Shown here: in pieces, positions 54,449 through 64,000 of the stretch
Layout: each line of letters begins with the position of its first letter
How positions within the stretch are numbered: the first letter of the stretch is position 1
NCBI GenBank assembly: GCA_024114885.1
Contig: CP099419.1
Span: 4,154,001 to 4,218,000 of the forward strand
Length of the DNA stretch: 64,000 bases
DNA from: Septoria linicola
Lineage: Eukaryota > Ascomycota > Dothideomycetes > Mycosphaerellales > Mycosphaerellaceae
Reading direction: 5' to 3'
Made by a program: the position numbers and the translations under genes
Notes under the pieces: model-generated
Seen by the model: the letters and a program-made list of their open reading frames with translations, nothing else
Told to the model about the DNA's origin: nothing
Database searches by the model: none

Positions 54449-55796
54449 TTACAGCTTGAACATCTGCTGCAACGCGTCGTGCAACACGCTGACGTTGTAG
54501 TCGATCAGTACACGCTTATCAGCAGTGCTTCCTTGGCCCATCACGCAGATTAGCGACAGATAACTAGTTCTAATGTCAGTGTCCGGGCACAAATTTATGG
54601 AAATGTAACATACTCATTAATCTCTCGCGCATAGACGTAGGTGTTTCCGCTTTTGTCATACGTGATCAGACTTTCCCCCACTGCATCACCACTGCTCTTC
54701 TCTGTGTTTTCGCCGGCCACGTCCTCGAGTGATTGATCCCGATTCTGCCAGCCGTAAATCTGCTTGATGTCCACAATGACATCGACGTAGTCGGAGCAGA
54801 CTTCGTAGTCCTTGAGGAATGTCGGACTGGCATCTGTCGCGAGGTAGATTTTCGAGACGGTGTCGAATAAGTACGCTTTTTGGATTCTGCAGGACGAGCA
54901 GAGTTTGTTGAGGAGTGCTTCCATGGCGGGCAATTGCGGGAGGAGTTTTTGCACGACTTTGCTCATGGCTTCGTAGACGGAGTGATCAAAGATATTGGTC
55001 TGGTAGAATGCTACGGGGCGGTCGGAGAACCCTGCGTCAGATAGTTCGTCTTGCACGCGCTGGCGAACGTCGCGGAAGGTGTCGTATTTGTATTCTTCGG
55101 AGAGGCCGTCGGTTTTGTGGATGAAGACTTCAAGGTTGAGACGTGGGTAAGCGGGCATGAGGATGGAGGCGGTTTTGATGAGTTGGTCGATGGATTGGAA
55201 GTATTCGTCTTGCATGTCGAGGACCCAGATGAGGGCTCCTGCGGAGCCAAAGACTGCTTCGCGGTCGAAGTCGGGGGAGAGGTAGGGGATGTTGGGTGGG
55301 ATTTCTGAGGACTCGAATTTCATGAAGGATTCCATGGTGGCGGATTCGATCTTGTTGGAGGAGTCGAGGTAGAGAGTCTCTGCCGGAGAGAACTTCTCGA
55401 AGAGGACTTTTTGGATTGAGGATTTACCGCTTCTGAGGTCGTGATCAGTGATGTGAGTGAGCGCAAGTGAGATCACGCGTGTTACCTTCTCATGCCCATG
55501 AAAAGCACCTTAGGGTTCCCTTTCCTCCTGACATGTTGATGTCGAGTTGCGGCGTCTGATGTCGCATAGCTGTGATTACTCTGGATGTGTACTTCATTAG
55601 CGAACCGTTGTTGCTCGCGGTAGTACGATGTCAGCCAGTCGTTCTCCTTGGGTGAGCTATGCGATGACGTGGTGGAGCTGTTCTGCACGCTTGGGTTGCT
55701 GGAGTGGAATGAGAGCTCGAAGGGGTTCTTCTTGTTCTGCTCAGGCGCTGGAGTTGGTGTTGGCGAGAGGATGTTCTCGGAGAATAACGTGCGCAT
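54449..55796 (-). CDS. GTR2: Rag-family GTPase Gtr2 (RagC/D)
   Basis: Three exons on the minus strand, 55796-55486, 55432-54614 and 54563-54449, with 53- and 50-bp introns; all phases agree, about 414 residues. An 85-residue Ser/Pro-rich extension precedes the P-loop, assembled across intron 1 (FMGMRRSGKSSIQKVLF). Family motifs follow: LYLDSSNKIESATMESF, IWVLDMQDEYFQSIDQL, EVFIHKTDGLSEEYKYD and FYQTNIFDHSVYEAM. The C-terminal roadblock-like domain ends with EINDYLSLICVMGQGS and LHDALQQMFKL. The combination fits RagC/Gtr2 rather than RagA/Gtr1. It forms a heterodimer with Gtr1 on the vacuole and signals amino-acid sufficiency to TORC1. The N-terminal extension is longer than in yeast. Confidence 0.93.
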
Positions 55797-57500
55797 GGCT
55801 GAGACTGTTGCAACGATGTTGTCAGATGAGAACGATGTGCTTGAGAGAGGATCGCACAGTGGGGTGTGCTGAAGTTGTGGGTGAATCTGGAGTAGTTACA
55901 GGTTCGTTATTGATCAATCATTCTTGTGAATTTGAATTGATCATGCTACCAGTAGCACACTAATTCACACACTGATGTTTCGAAAGACTTACACAATGCC
56001 AACGGCAGTAGGTAGCCGCTGAGAACCCGTCTGATAGATCACATCCTCCTCAAAGTGCCATCTTGCGCACGCACCCATCCAGCAGCACCTCAAGAAGGGA
56101 AGAGGTGGTCATCGCAAAGCCACACCGCAGGACGACAAACTCGCTGGCAATCAAGGCAGCACGCCTGGCTTTGTACAAAGGAGCGGGATAGCCTCACCTC
56201 CATCATAGCAAGCTCAAGTCACATACCGCCACGAGACGTTGGAGAACCAAGGCTGTTCCTTGCTGCCTTCGCGGAACACGGCTGTACACCGCTACTCGCT
56301 TCCCGGCGCAGGATCCAACTAGGACAGCCTTCCGCGGACCAGTGAGAGACAAGTGAAGTCGAGGATAAGCGACTAAGATGCTGCCGGTACTGTGAGTCAA
56401 GATGCCGACCGCAAATCCTCTGCAGCCCAGTACCGAGATTGTGGGATGAGTGGCCGCGTGGGTGGTGCCCAATGACCCCGGGCTGATCTTGATAGGCGGC
56501 GACGACGTGGGCGGGGTGCGAAATCTGCTGTGACACCTTCCTACTGTGTTTCTGTGCAATAGTGATAGGTTCACCAGATGTGACACGATCTGTAACCACG
56601 AAGCAAGGAAAGCGTGGTTAGACCTGTGATAGGCTTCGCGAGAAATCGAACCGTGAAGAGGAGGTGAGGGAGAAAAGGACTTGGCATTCGACAAGCCTGC
56701 ATGACGTCCCTGTCAGAAACACTTCTATTCTTATGATAAGGCATCCCATCAATCCAATCTGTCACTGCTGTCTCTTTGGAACAGGCTAGCACGTGGCACA
56801 GTGCGCTCATCTATAGAGGTGACACAACCCTCTTCGCGAGAGGAGCGTTGCGGCCTCACTATGTCCCACGCATCGTTGACGAAACCAACGCCGTGCGCGC
56901 GCCGCAGGACGGGCTAGGAGTCGAGCTTCTCATGATTCGGATGCTACTTGACTGACTAGCTCAAGTCGTGCTCGTGGGCGTGGGTTTGGACAAAGCGATT
57001 GAGTTGCGAGATTTGGTGATATGTTTTCACCTCGCTGTGGGGTCTCTACGAGAAGGAGCATTTGCGGCGGCCGGCGTATATGCTCATAGGCCTTCACAGA
57101 CAGAGGCGCCTACTGCCACAATGCCATGATTGCAGGTCCGCACAGGAAAGGTGCAGAAGTTCGCTTTACTTGACACACTACCACAGCGCCCGCGACAGTC
57201 TGTCAACGACGCTCTCGGCGTGAGATCAACGCTCTGACAAAAAGGCAATCATCGACCTATCAAGTAGGCATCGACCTGTTCTTTGTCGAGAGCTCATTTT
57301 GAGCCCGACCGTGCCTCGCCAAGCATACCAGCAGCCTGCTGATCTTAGGGTTGACTAAATTTACTTCTGGGACGACGATGATGGGATGTCAGCATGGTGT
57401 CTCAACCTGGAATCTGGATGGTCCATATCTATGTACCTGTCCAAATATGTTTACAAGCTTACGGGGTGTCAAGTCGAGAACCACAAGCTACACGCATAGA
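55797..57500. other. Gene-free single-copy DNA next to the repeat block
   Basis: About 1.7 kb with normal CA/TG content. A 163-codon minus-strand frame (56203-56694) overlaps another in a different phase and neither looks like protein. No gene supported. It ends abruptly at the TA-rich transposon block. Confidence 0.45.
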
Positions 57501-59401
57501 AGTCATCCCCGCGTAACGCTCGGCACACGTAACGCTCAACTTTGGCTTCAAACTATGTATGTTACAACATTAATTAGATAGCTAATATGGACCTAATTAA
57601 GGCCGCACTTGAGGCCCTAGCCCTATTAGATAAGTATAATATATTATAGATTACTAAAGAGTATCATATCTATCGTTATAAGCTCGGTAGACGGTAGAAT
57701 AGAACTGTAGCTTTAATACGATACAAAATCGAGTCCTAATAACTCCTTAACGATATCTAGGAAAGAACGCTCGTAGAGTATATTAATAAGCTTATACGGC
57801 TAAGTATACTACTAACTCCTACTTAGGTCTATATATTCGCTATAGAGATTAGGGAGAGGGTACTAGGAAAGAACTAGGTTACTAACTTCGTAAAACGATA
57901 CTACTATAAGATTGATTCTAGATATCTTAACCCTCTCGATAAGGACCGCTTACGAGCTAAGAACCTATATATAATAGGCCTATTCTACGATATTCTAGAG
58001 CTTAAGATAAGGGATTACGAGATTATACTAGCTAATATATATAACGTAGATAAGAAGAGGTTTATAATTAGTTTTATATAGAAGTGTAAGCGTATCTTTA
58101 CTAAGTAGTCTAATAAAGCTAAGGAGCTTACTATAAGTATTTAGGATAGTAATAGAGAGTAGATTATAATACTAGCTTATATCTACGTAGATAGTATAGT
58201 AATTCCTCTAGGCCTAATCTATAAAGCTACTTCTAGTAATATCTAAGACTCTTAGGTATAGGATCTTAATATAACGAAGTATATAGCTCTATTTATATCC
58301 TCTACGAACGGCTAGACAGATAATAAGCTAGGCATAGCCTAGCTTAAAGAGATATTCGATCGCTTTACTAAAGAGAAAGCTCGCTATAGAAGAGACTAGA
58401 GAATGCTTATATTAGATAGCTACGGCTCGTATATTACTATAGAGTTCCTTAAATAGGCTATAGCGTATAGGATCTTCGTTATTATATTTCTACTATATAT
58501 AACGTATAGATTATAGCCTCTAGACGTTAAGGTGTTTAGTCTACTAGCTTAGTACTATTATAGCGCTCTAAACAACTATCTTGCTCGCTATTAAGGACTA
58601 TCCTCTATCTCTAAGCGTAACTTCTTTAGGCTATTTTATCTAGTATAGAAGTAAGCTCTAAGCTAATATAATATCCTCTTAGGCTTCTAAGCTACTAGTA
58701 TATACCCTCTCTACTATAATATAGTCCTTAAAGCGCTTAAGCCGAAGAAGAAGAAACTAATACTAACGACACGACCTAGTATAGCTAGAAGTAATAGTAG
58801 CTCTAGACTATCTACTTCTTAATTCTAGTAGATTAGAGCTATCGTTAAAGAGACTATAAAGCACGTTCTAGACGTAGAGACTAAGTCTAAGGTTAAGAAA
58901 CTTAATAGTACTATTCTAAAGCTAACTACTAACGTAGCACTACTTAAGGCTAAGAACAAGGGCTTCTATAAGGCTCTAGTTAAAGAGAAGAAGAAGCGCA
59001 AGCGTAGCAAGACAGTAGTTAAAGAGATACGTGCTAAGAGCGGCTAAGGAGGGATATTTTAGTCTCTAGCGAAGATTATATATACTCTTAAGCTATAGAT
59101 ATAACGTAAGTAGGCTAAGGAGTAGAATAAGCTAGATAAACAATATAAGAAGTAGGAGTAATAGCTTAAGAGCTTATAATAGAAGATACTTAAAGAACAA
59201 CGTATTATAGCTAGGTTATAGGTAAAGAAGGATAAGAAGGAAAAATAGCGATAGACTACTATTATAAAGGAGTTTAAGAAGCAGGTTAAATAATATAACT
59301 AGCTACTTAATACTAAACTATAAGCCTTAGCAAGACTAATACGAAGAAGTAAGCACGTTACGTTAGTTAAGAAGCTATAATAACTAGTATTTAATAGTCT
59401 A
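57501..59401 (+). mobile_element. Fot1/pogo-type DNA transposon, RIP-mutated
   Basis: A rightward transposase frame starts at ATG 57587 (MDLIKAALEALALLDKYNI) and continues to about 59050 through dozens of TAG/TAA stops. Legible fragments match the Fot1/pogo pattern: NWVTNFVKRYYYKIDSRYL (the DNA-binding helix-turn-helix end), YNVDKKRFIISFI (first catalytic Asp region) and LILDSYGSYITIEFL (second catalytic region; the usual N-H/S-S reads altered). CA and TG are almost absent, as after RIP. The left end probably starts at AGTCATCCCCGCGTAACG (57501). The right inverted repeat was not found, so the 3' limit is set by the adjoining Copia-like start and is approximate. Confidence 0.8.
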
Positions 59402-62400
59402 TGTTAAGAATATATCCTAGATAGTTAGTCTAGATATAGACTTCTAAGCATAGTTCTAGATGCCTAAGGCATCCACCTAAGGCTTGGCAAGAGGTACATC
59501 TTGCTTCTCTCTCTTCTCTTCTTAGATAACTAACTTAATTAACTTTGTATTTAGTTCCTAGCATATTACTACTACACTATATATATAAGTTAGTTTAAGA
59601 TTAATCCTCTATTCTTCTTTACTACGCTATACCCTCCTTAACATTATATAGTATCTACAAACGCCCTCTACTTTTAATAGGTTATAAGCCCGGGTTTATG
59701 CACTAAATAGGAGCAACCTATGTTAGTATAGGTTACTTATATCCCTTACAGTTTATAGAAAACATTTAGGGCCTAGAAGTTTCCCTAACTGTATTACTAA
59801 CGAAGCTAGTTTGCACCTAGTAGTATATAAGTTAGTAAAGATCTCTATAAGACAGTAGTGTGTTTCTACTTTGTTAATACCTACCTAGTTCTCTACTATT
59901 ACACCTAGTATTACTAGAGTTAGAAGAGGCTACTTAGCCTTTCTACTACCTAGTAATAGAAACTCTACTAAGAGAGAAAGATCTAAGTCTTAGTAATTTC
60001 CTAAATACGAGGAATCCCTGTCCCTTAGAGCTAGTCTCCCTACTACAAGAAATTACCCTTCTCTAGAATCCTTAGCTAGTCTAAAGTATTCTACTAATTA
60101 TTCATTCTATTTACCTATTTCTATAATAGACTAAGAGGACAAGAAGAGCTAAAGGATTCTAATCCTAGACAGAACTAACTAGAAGAGATAGTTCAAGCTA
60201 TAGATAGACAAGCTAGAAGGAAAGGACTAGTTCTAGGTAATTAGCTAACTAATTGTTAGAGGGAACCTATATATAGTTTAGTAGGACACTAGTCTTTAGA
60301 TATATGTTACTTAGAATCAACACTTCTTAAAAGATAATACAGTATGTAGGTTTAGTATTAGATATAGTATTAGTAAAGATAATAAGATAGAGCTAGAGAC
60401 ATAGTATATTACTATACTAGTAGCTGAGATATAAGTAATTCTCTAGAACAAGTATAATAGAGTCCTAAAGTCCTATACTATAGGTCTAATTAAGTAGTTT
60501 GTTATATTTAGGATATTACCTAATAAGATAATTAGGGAAGTATAGAGACACCTTAGAGGCCTAGGTAAGAGGATTACTAAGATTGATCCTTAGGAAGCCT
60601 ACTACTAGAGCTAAGAGAAAAGGCTAAAACATCTCCTATAGTCCCTACCTATATTATACTAAGCAGCTAAGGATACTATTATAACCTAACTATCCTTAGA
60701 TATAGACACTATTCTCCTTCTACTTAAGTCCTAAGAGGTAAGAGACAATCTAGACAAGATAGACATAGGTCTAGCTATATTCTATTCTAGGTAGCCCTAC
60801 TAAGGAAAGTCCCTACTAATGTACTAGCTCTATAAGAAAGGGAAGTACTAGTTAAAGGATTATCCTAACCTCCCTACTACTAAGAAACTGTCCTAGTAGA
60901 GAAATAGTACTAAGAACTAGAAGGACCCTTAGGGATTATTCCTTAGAGGGAGGGTTAGAAGATCCCCTTTACTAAGGAATGCTAGATATATTAAGAAAGC
61001 TGTCTATAAGTTATTATTATATAATAAGCTAAAGAAGGTTATCTAGAAAATAGGCAAGTAGCTTCAAAGGATAGAAAAGTCTAGAAAGCTTCTAAAGAAA
61101 GGATTTTCAGCCTAGGAGTCTAGTTCTAGTTCTAATTCTAGAACTTACTCTAGTTCTAGAAGTAATAATAATTCCCTATTAGAAGATAATAACTAAGATA
61201 AGTTAGCCTATTCTATAATTAAGGCTAAAGGCAAGTTATTACTCTAAGAATAGCTCTTAGATTCCTATACCTTATCCTATATAACTAACTAACTATCCTT
61301 CTTTAGATTAGTAAAGCTACTAAGGAAGAAAGTATAGATCAAGGTAGGAGGAGGATACCTCTATATAACCTACTCTAGACTAGTATAGATAAAGGGAATC
61401 TTAGGAGGAGAAGTTCTACTTAATAAGGTACTATTTATTCCTAATCTTAGAGTAAATCTTGTGTTATAGGATTAGTTTAGTAAGCAATTTAGAGTCTAGA
61501 AGCCTGATTTCACTCTTACCTCCCTAGATAGTTAAACAGTTATAAAGACCAAGCTAGTTAGAGGTGTTCTATTTATTAGTAAGATATTACCTCTCCTATA
61601 GGAAAAGTTATATTACTTACTATATAATCCTATAGAGGTTAATAATGCCTATACTGCCCTATTAGAGAAAGATCTAAAATAGTAGGAGCTATAGTATAGA
61701 AGATTTATATACTTTAGAAGAGGGTTACTCTCAAACCTTTATAAAGTTACTAACCTAAAGGAAAGAATTCTAATTCCTAACTAGGAAGAGTATAAGTATA
61801 GGATCTATATAATAGGCAAGATAAAGAAACACCTAGGTAAGTCTATTAAGAGAAGACCTGAAAGATTAGCCCTTATATTAGTAGATATCTATAGACTATT
61901 ACTATTATTAGTAAAAGGTTTTATATAGTAGCTTAAGATTGTTAATAACTTCTTAAGAAAGAAATAGGCATTTCTACTCAAGGCTAGATTAGATACACTA
62001 ACTACTCTTTAGAACTAGAGGATTAAGGTAGAAAGGTAGTCAGTAGTACTCCTCAAGTCTATAAGAGCTAACAATGCTAGAGAGATTACTACTTTAATTA
62101 AACAGTAGGAGAAGGACTTTAGAATCACCCTTAAGCTAACTAAAGCCTATAATTCACTCTAGAATAGAGTAGTTAAGAGGTCTATCTAAACATTAGAGGC
62201 CTCTATTAGAGTAATACTTAAAGAAAGTAAGATACCTATTAAGTTTTAGCTAGAAGCCCTTGAAGTATAGGTATATATAAGGAACAAGCTTTTAAATAGA
62301 CCTAATATTAAGGGATTCAAGCTCTTACCTAATAAAGCTTTTAATAGGATCAAACTAATAGTCTCCTACCTCAAGGTATAGGGATATAGAGCTATAGTAT

Positions 62401-64000
62401 ATATAGATATAAGAGTATAGCCTTAGTAGGTAAGGAGTAACAAACTAATAAATAGAGGAAAGGATGCTATATTTGTTAGATACTATAACAATATAGTAAA
62501 AGTATAGAAGTTCTAGGAGCTAGATATAAAGGCTGTTAAGTAGTATACTAATGTAATCTTCTTTAAAGATAAGCTAGGTAGAGAATTAGACTTAAATATT
62601 AAGATTAAGAATCTCCCTAGTTTAGCTCTAGAAAGAAGACCTATTAGAAGGCTAAGAACTATTAGCTAGCCTACTCTATAAGCTAGTAGGAGTACCCTAG
62701 GTGCTCCTAGTCTAGGCTAGTAGAAGCCTCCTCCCCCTTAGCTATTAGTATAGGTTTAGGAAGGAAAGAAACTCTTTATATAACTTCCACCTCTACTAGA
62801 AGATGTAGGAGAGTATAGAAAATTCCTAGACTAAGGGAAAGTTAAGAAAGAATCTAAGAATTCTGCCTAAGAAACTATAGAGGTAGATTAGGAGTAGACA
62901 GCTTTAAGGTAAACCCTTAGAAAGAGGAAAGTATCCTAAGAACTTAATAGATTTGACTAGAAGCTGAAGCTAATTAGGCTTAAGCTAGATTAGAATAGTT
63001 AGCTAGATAAGGAAATGCTCCTAGAGTATTAGGCTTTCTTCTTAGCTATAAGCTCTATTAACCTAGGTATCCTATAGGACCTAGAATTCTTAGAGGAAGT
63101 TAAAGAGATTACATTCTTAGCTACTAAAGAAGTAGGAATACATAAATAGGAGGTTCTAATCCTAAGGAACTATAAGGAAGTAGTAAGTAATCCTAAGTAG
63201 GGTTATCTCTAGTAAGAAGCTATTTAGAAGGAGCTAGATACACTTGCAAGTAACAACACCTAGACTATAGTAGTCCTACTAAAAGAGGCTAACCTAGTTA
63301 CCTTAAGATAGGTCTTTAATATTAAGAGAAAGCTTAGTAGAGCTATTAAAAAGTTTAAGGCAAGACTAGTTATAAGAGGGTTCTCTTAAAAGTATAGAGT
63401 AGACTATATAGAGACTTTTGCCTCTATAGTTAGGTAGGATACTCTAAGAGGATTCATAGCTATAGTCTATAAGAAGGACCTAGTTCTACACTAAGTAGAT
63501 ATAAACAATACATTTATAGAGAGTACCCTATATAAGGACATCTATATAATCCTACTACTAGGTATTGACCTATTAACTAGTATAGTCTTATAAGTTCTAA
63601 GGAGTCTCTATAGGCTAAAGCAAGCTACAAGAGACTAGAATCAGCTATATATATCAAAGCTAAAAGGAATAGGATTTAGACAATTAGAAGTGGACCTATG
63701 TCTTCTAATCTATAAGAAAAGGAAAGACCTAATAATCCTAATCTATATTAATAATATACTTATTACTATAGAGAGACTAGAAGATGTCCTCTAGTTCAAA
63801 GACTAACTTAGTAAGGTCTTTAAGATCAAAGATCTTAGAGAACCAGACAAGATTCTTAGAATAAGACTAATAAGAAATAGACAGTAAGGCTAGCTGAAAC
63901 TTAACTAGAAGTACTATATCTAAGAGAACCTAGCTAAGATAGGAATAGGTTAAGAGACTATATTACTAACTCTTTTACTAATAGACAGCTATAAAAGTCT
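59402..64000 (+). mobile_element. Ty1/Copia LTR retrotransposon, RIP-mutated, runs off the window
   Basis: Rightward order is gag-like (about 60.2-61.1 kb), integrase (about 61.7-62.6 kb), then reverse transcriptase (about 63.28-63.8 kb), the Ty1/Copia arrangement. Legible reverse-transcriptase stretches include KFKARLVIRGFS, YRVDYIETFASIV and LRSLYRLKQATRD. The catalytic YVDD box reads YINN at 63744-63755, which is what G-to-A changes would make of it. Stops (mostly TAG where Trp or Gln is expected) occur every few dozen codons. TGTTAAG at 59402 is the proposed 5' LTR start. The 3' LTR lies beyond the window, so the LTR length and limits are unknown. Not functional. Confidence 0.85.

Noticed and set aside
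1..64000. CRISPR arrays, bacterial-type operons, ribosomal RNA.
   Set aside because: No spaced direct repeats or rRNA-like sequence seen; intron-bearing genes and RIP mark the DNA as fungal nuclear.

Overview
The window is nuclear DNA of a filamentous ascomycete. Genes carry short introns (about 40-100 bp, GTAAGT-like donors, CTAAC/CTGAC branch sites, compact spacing), and the families are typical of Pezizomycotina: a LaeA-like methyltransferase, a Zn2Cys6 regulator, a fungal carotenoid oxygenase, GH92, and a Dma1-type FHA-RING ligase. Two blocks of TA-rich DNA, nearly free of CpA and TpG, are transposon remnants mutated by repeat-induced point mutation (RIP). A Dothideomycete such as Mycosphaerellales would fit; this is inference.

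Layout. 0.6-7.5 kb: housekeeping genes (PTM1-type seven-TM protein, a Pro-rich unknown, a Tim17-fold membrane protein, eIF4B). 8-15 kb: a 2EXR/F-box-like gene, a damaged secreted GH92 mannosidase, a LaeA-like methyltransferase with a C-terminal membrane anchor, and two divergent F-box genes. 15.5-21 kb: a Zn2Cys6 factor, a 1.37-kb hAT element with 14-bp inverted repeats and an 8-bp target duplication, and a carotenoid oxygenase with two in-frame stops. 21.4-28.5 kb: mitochondrial processing peptidase alpha, the FHA-RING ligase, and two more F-box paralogues, one with an in-frame stop. 28.6-38 kb: a secreted yellow/MRJP-like protein, a coiled-coil unknown, a cytochrome-b5/MAPR-like protein, a RIB2-type deaminase and a small secreted protein. 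38.2-55.8 kb: a large Gln-rich unknown, an APH-type kinase, a flavin-reductase-like protein, a MetX-type alpha/beta hydrolase, poly(A) polymerase, an HSPA12-like Hsp70 and the Rag GTPase Gtr2. From about 57.5 kb to the window end: a RIP-mutated Fot1/pogo element followed by a RIP-mutated Ty1/Copia element that runs off the edge.

How the parts relate. No single biosynthetic cluster is visible. Conserved housekeeping genes flank an accessory stretch (about 8-28 kb) that holds transposon insertion, damaged enzymes and a dispersed F-box family. The four F-box genes share an N-terminal F-box and a distinctive C-terminal tail, and they are the best candidate here for an undescribed family.

Gene models with introns were built by hand from splice consensus and reading phase. 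Start and end coordinates give the genomic span of the coding sequence, and exon coordinates are in the evidence text. No tRNA, rRNA or CRISPR array was recognised, but I did not scan exhaustively for tRNAs.
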